Of a stretch of DNA of 6,562 nt, positions 6,414 to 6,562 are shown piece by piece. The translations under genes and the position numbers were made by a program. Numbering within the stretch: the first letter of the stretch is position 1; every line of letters begins with the position of its first letter. This DNA comes from Falsiroseomonas sp035644895 (lineage in GTDB: Bacteria; Pseudomonadota; Alphaproteobacteria; Acetobacterales; Acetobacteraceae), in the NCBI GenBank assembly GCA_035644895.1, contig DASQNQ010000306.1, positions 1 through 6,562 on the forward strand, in the 5' to 3' direction. The notes under the pieces are model-generated. The model searched no databases and was not told where the DNA came from. It saw only the letters and a list, made by a program, of their open reading frames with translations.

Positions 6414-6562
6414 GACCGGCTCCGTTGCTGTTCCTTGGCACTCTGCACCAACCCCGTGAGAGTGCGCTTGCTGATCGAAGTTGGTCAAACATGTTCAGAA
6501 CACCGCATCCGAAGCGGCAAGGATCAAAACGATGACATTCTGAGGCGAGTTCTCATTCGAAG
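6414..6562. promoter_or_regulatory. Upstream region of the YdhR-like gene
   Basis: This 149-nt stretch to the window edge has no convincing gene. It holds the GGAG Shine-Dalgarno (6420-6423, minus strand) of the YdhR-like gene and presumably its promoter. A small perfect interrupted palindrome, TGTTC-A-GAACA, lies at 6492-6502, about 80 nt upstream of the start codon, and might be an operator. No clear -35/-10 pair is visible. Confidence 0.35.

Noticed and set aside
6414..6488. 25-residue N-terminal extension of the YdhR-like protein from 6488
   Set aside because: The extension has no resemblance to the family, whereas MIVAIVQ at 6413 has a GGAG site at 6 nt and matches the usual N-terminus.

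Overview
The window is very GC-rich (roughly 70% by eye up to about 6100) and has long spurious ORFs in every frame. Gene content and protein style suggest a proteobacterium rich in tripartite-tricarboxylate (Bug) binding proteins: most likely an Acetobacteraceae/Roseomonas-like alphaproteobacterium, or less likely a Burkholderiales member. This taxonomic call is an inference from composition and family resemblance only.

From 1 to 4408 the minus strand carries one compact operon, read right to left: hyuB (4408-2768), hyuA (2764-596) and a Bug/TctC-type periplasmic binding protein (582 to beyond position 1, so its C-terminal part is missing). The gaps are 3 and 13 nt. hyuA and hyuB encode the two subunits of a hydantoinase/oxoprolinase-type ATP-dependent amidohydrolase or carboxylase; the exact substrate cannot be read from sequence. 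The binding protein probably captures the substrate or a related carboxylate outside the cytoplasmic membrane. No TctA/TctB membrane partners are in the window.

A 90-nt divergent promoter region (4409-4498) separates hyuB from a plus-strand LysR-type regulator (4499-5455). It contains a perfect TATCGT-N11-ACGATA inverted repeat, which fits the T-N11-A LysR-type operator. The simplest model is that the LysR protein binds here, controls the hyu operon in response to its substrate or product, and regulates its own gene.

Downstream of the regulator the region is broken. 5512-5985 (minus) holds the C-terminal part of an ISL3-family transposase, with a candidate IS end just outside its stop codon. 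The N-terminal catalytic part is gone, and 5986-6113 holds nothing recognisable. From about 6110 the base composition becomes clearly more AT-rich. 6114-6413 (minus) encodes an intact 99-aa YdhR-like (ferredoxin-fold monooxygenase-like) protein, with its upstream region up to the end of the window. The IS remnant appears to mark the junction between the GC-rich catabolic locus and this differently composed segment.

I see no RNA genes, CRISPR array or clearly novel system. The most informative points are the LysR operator, the TTG start of hyuB and the IS-marked composition boundary.
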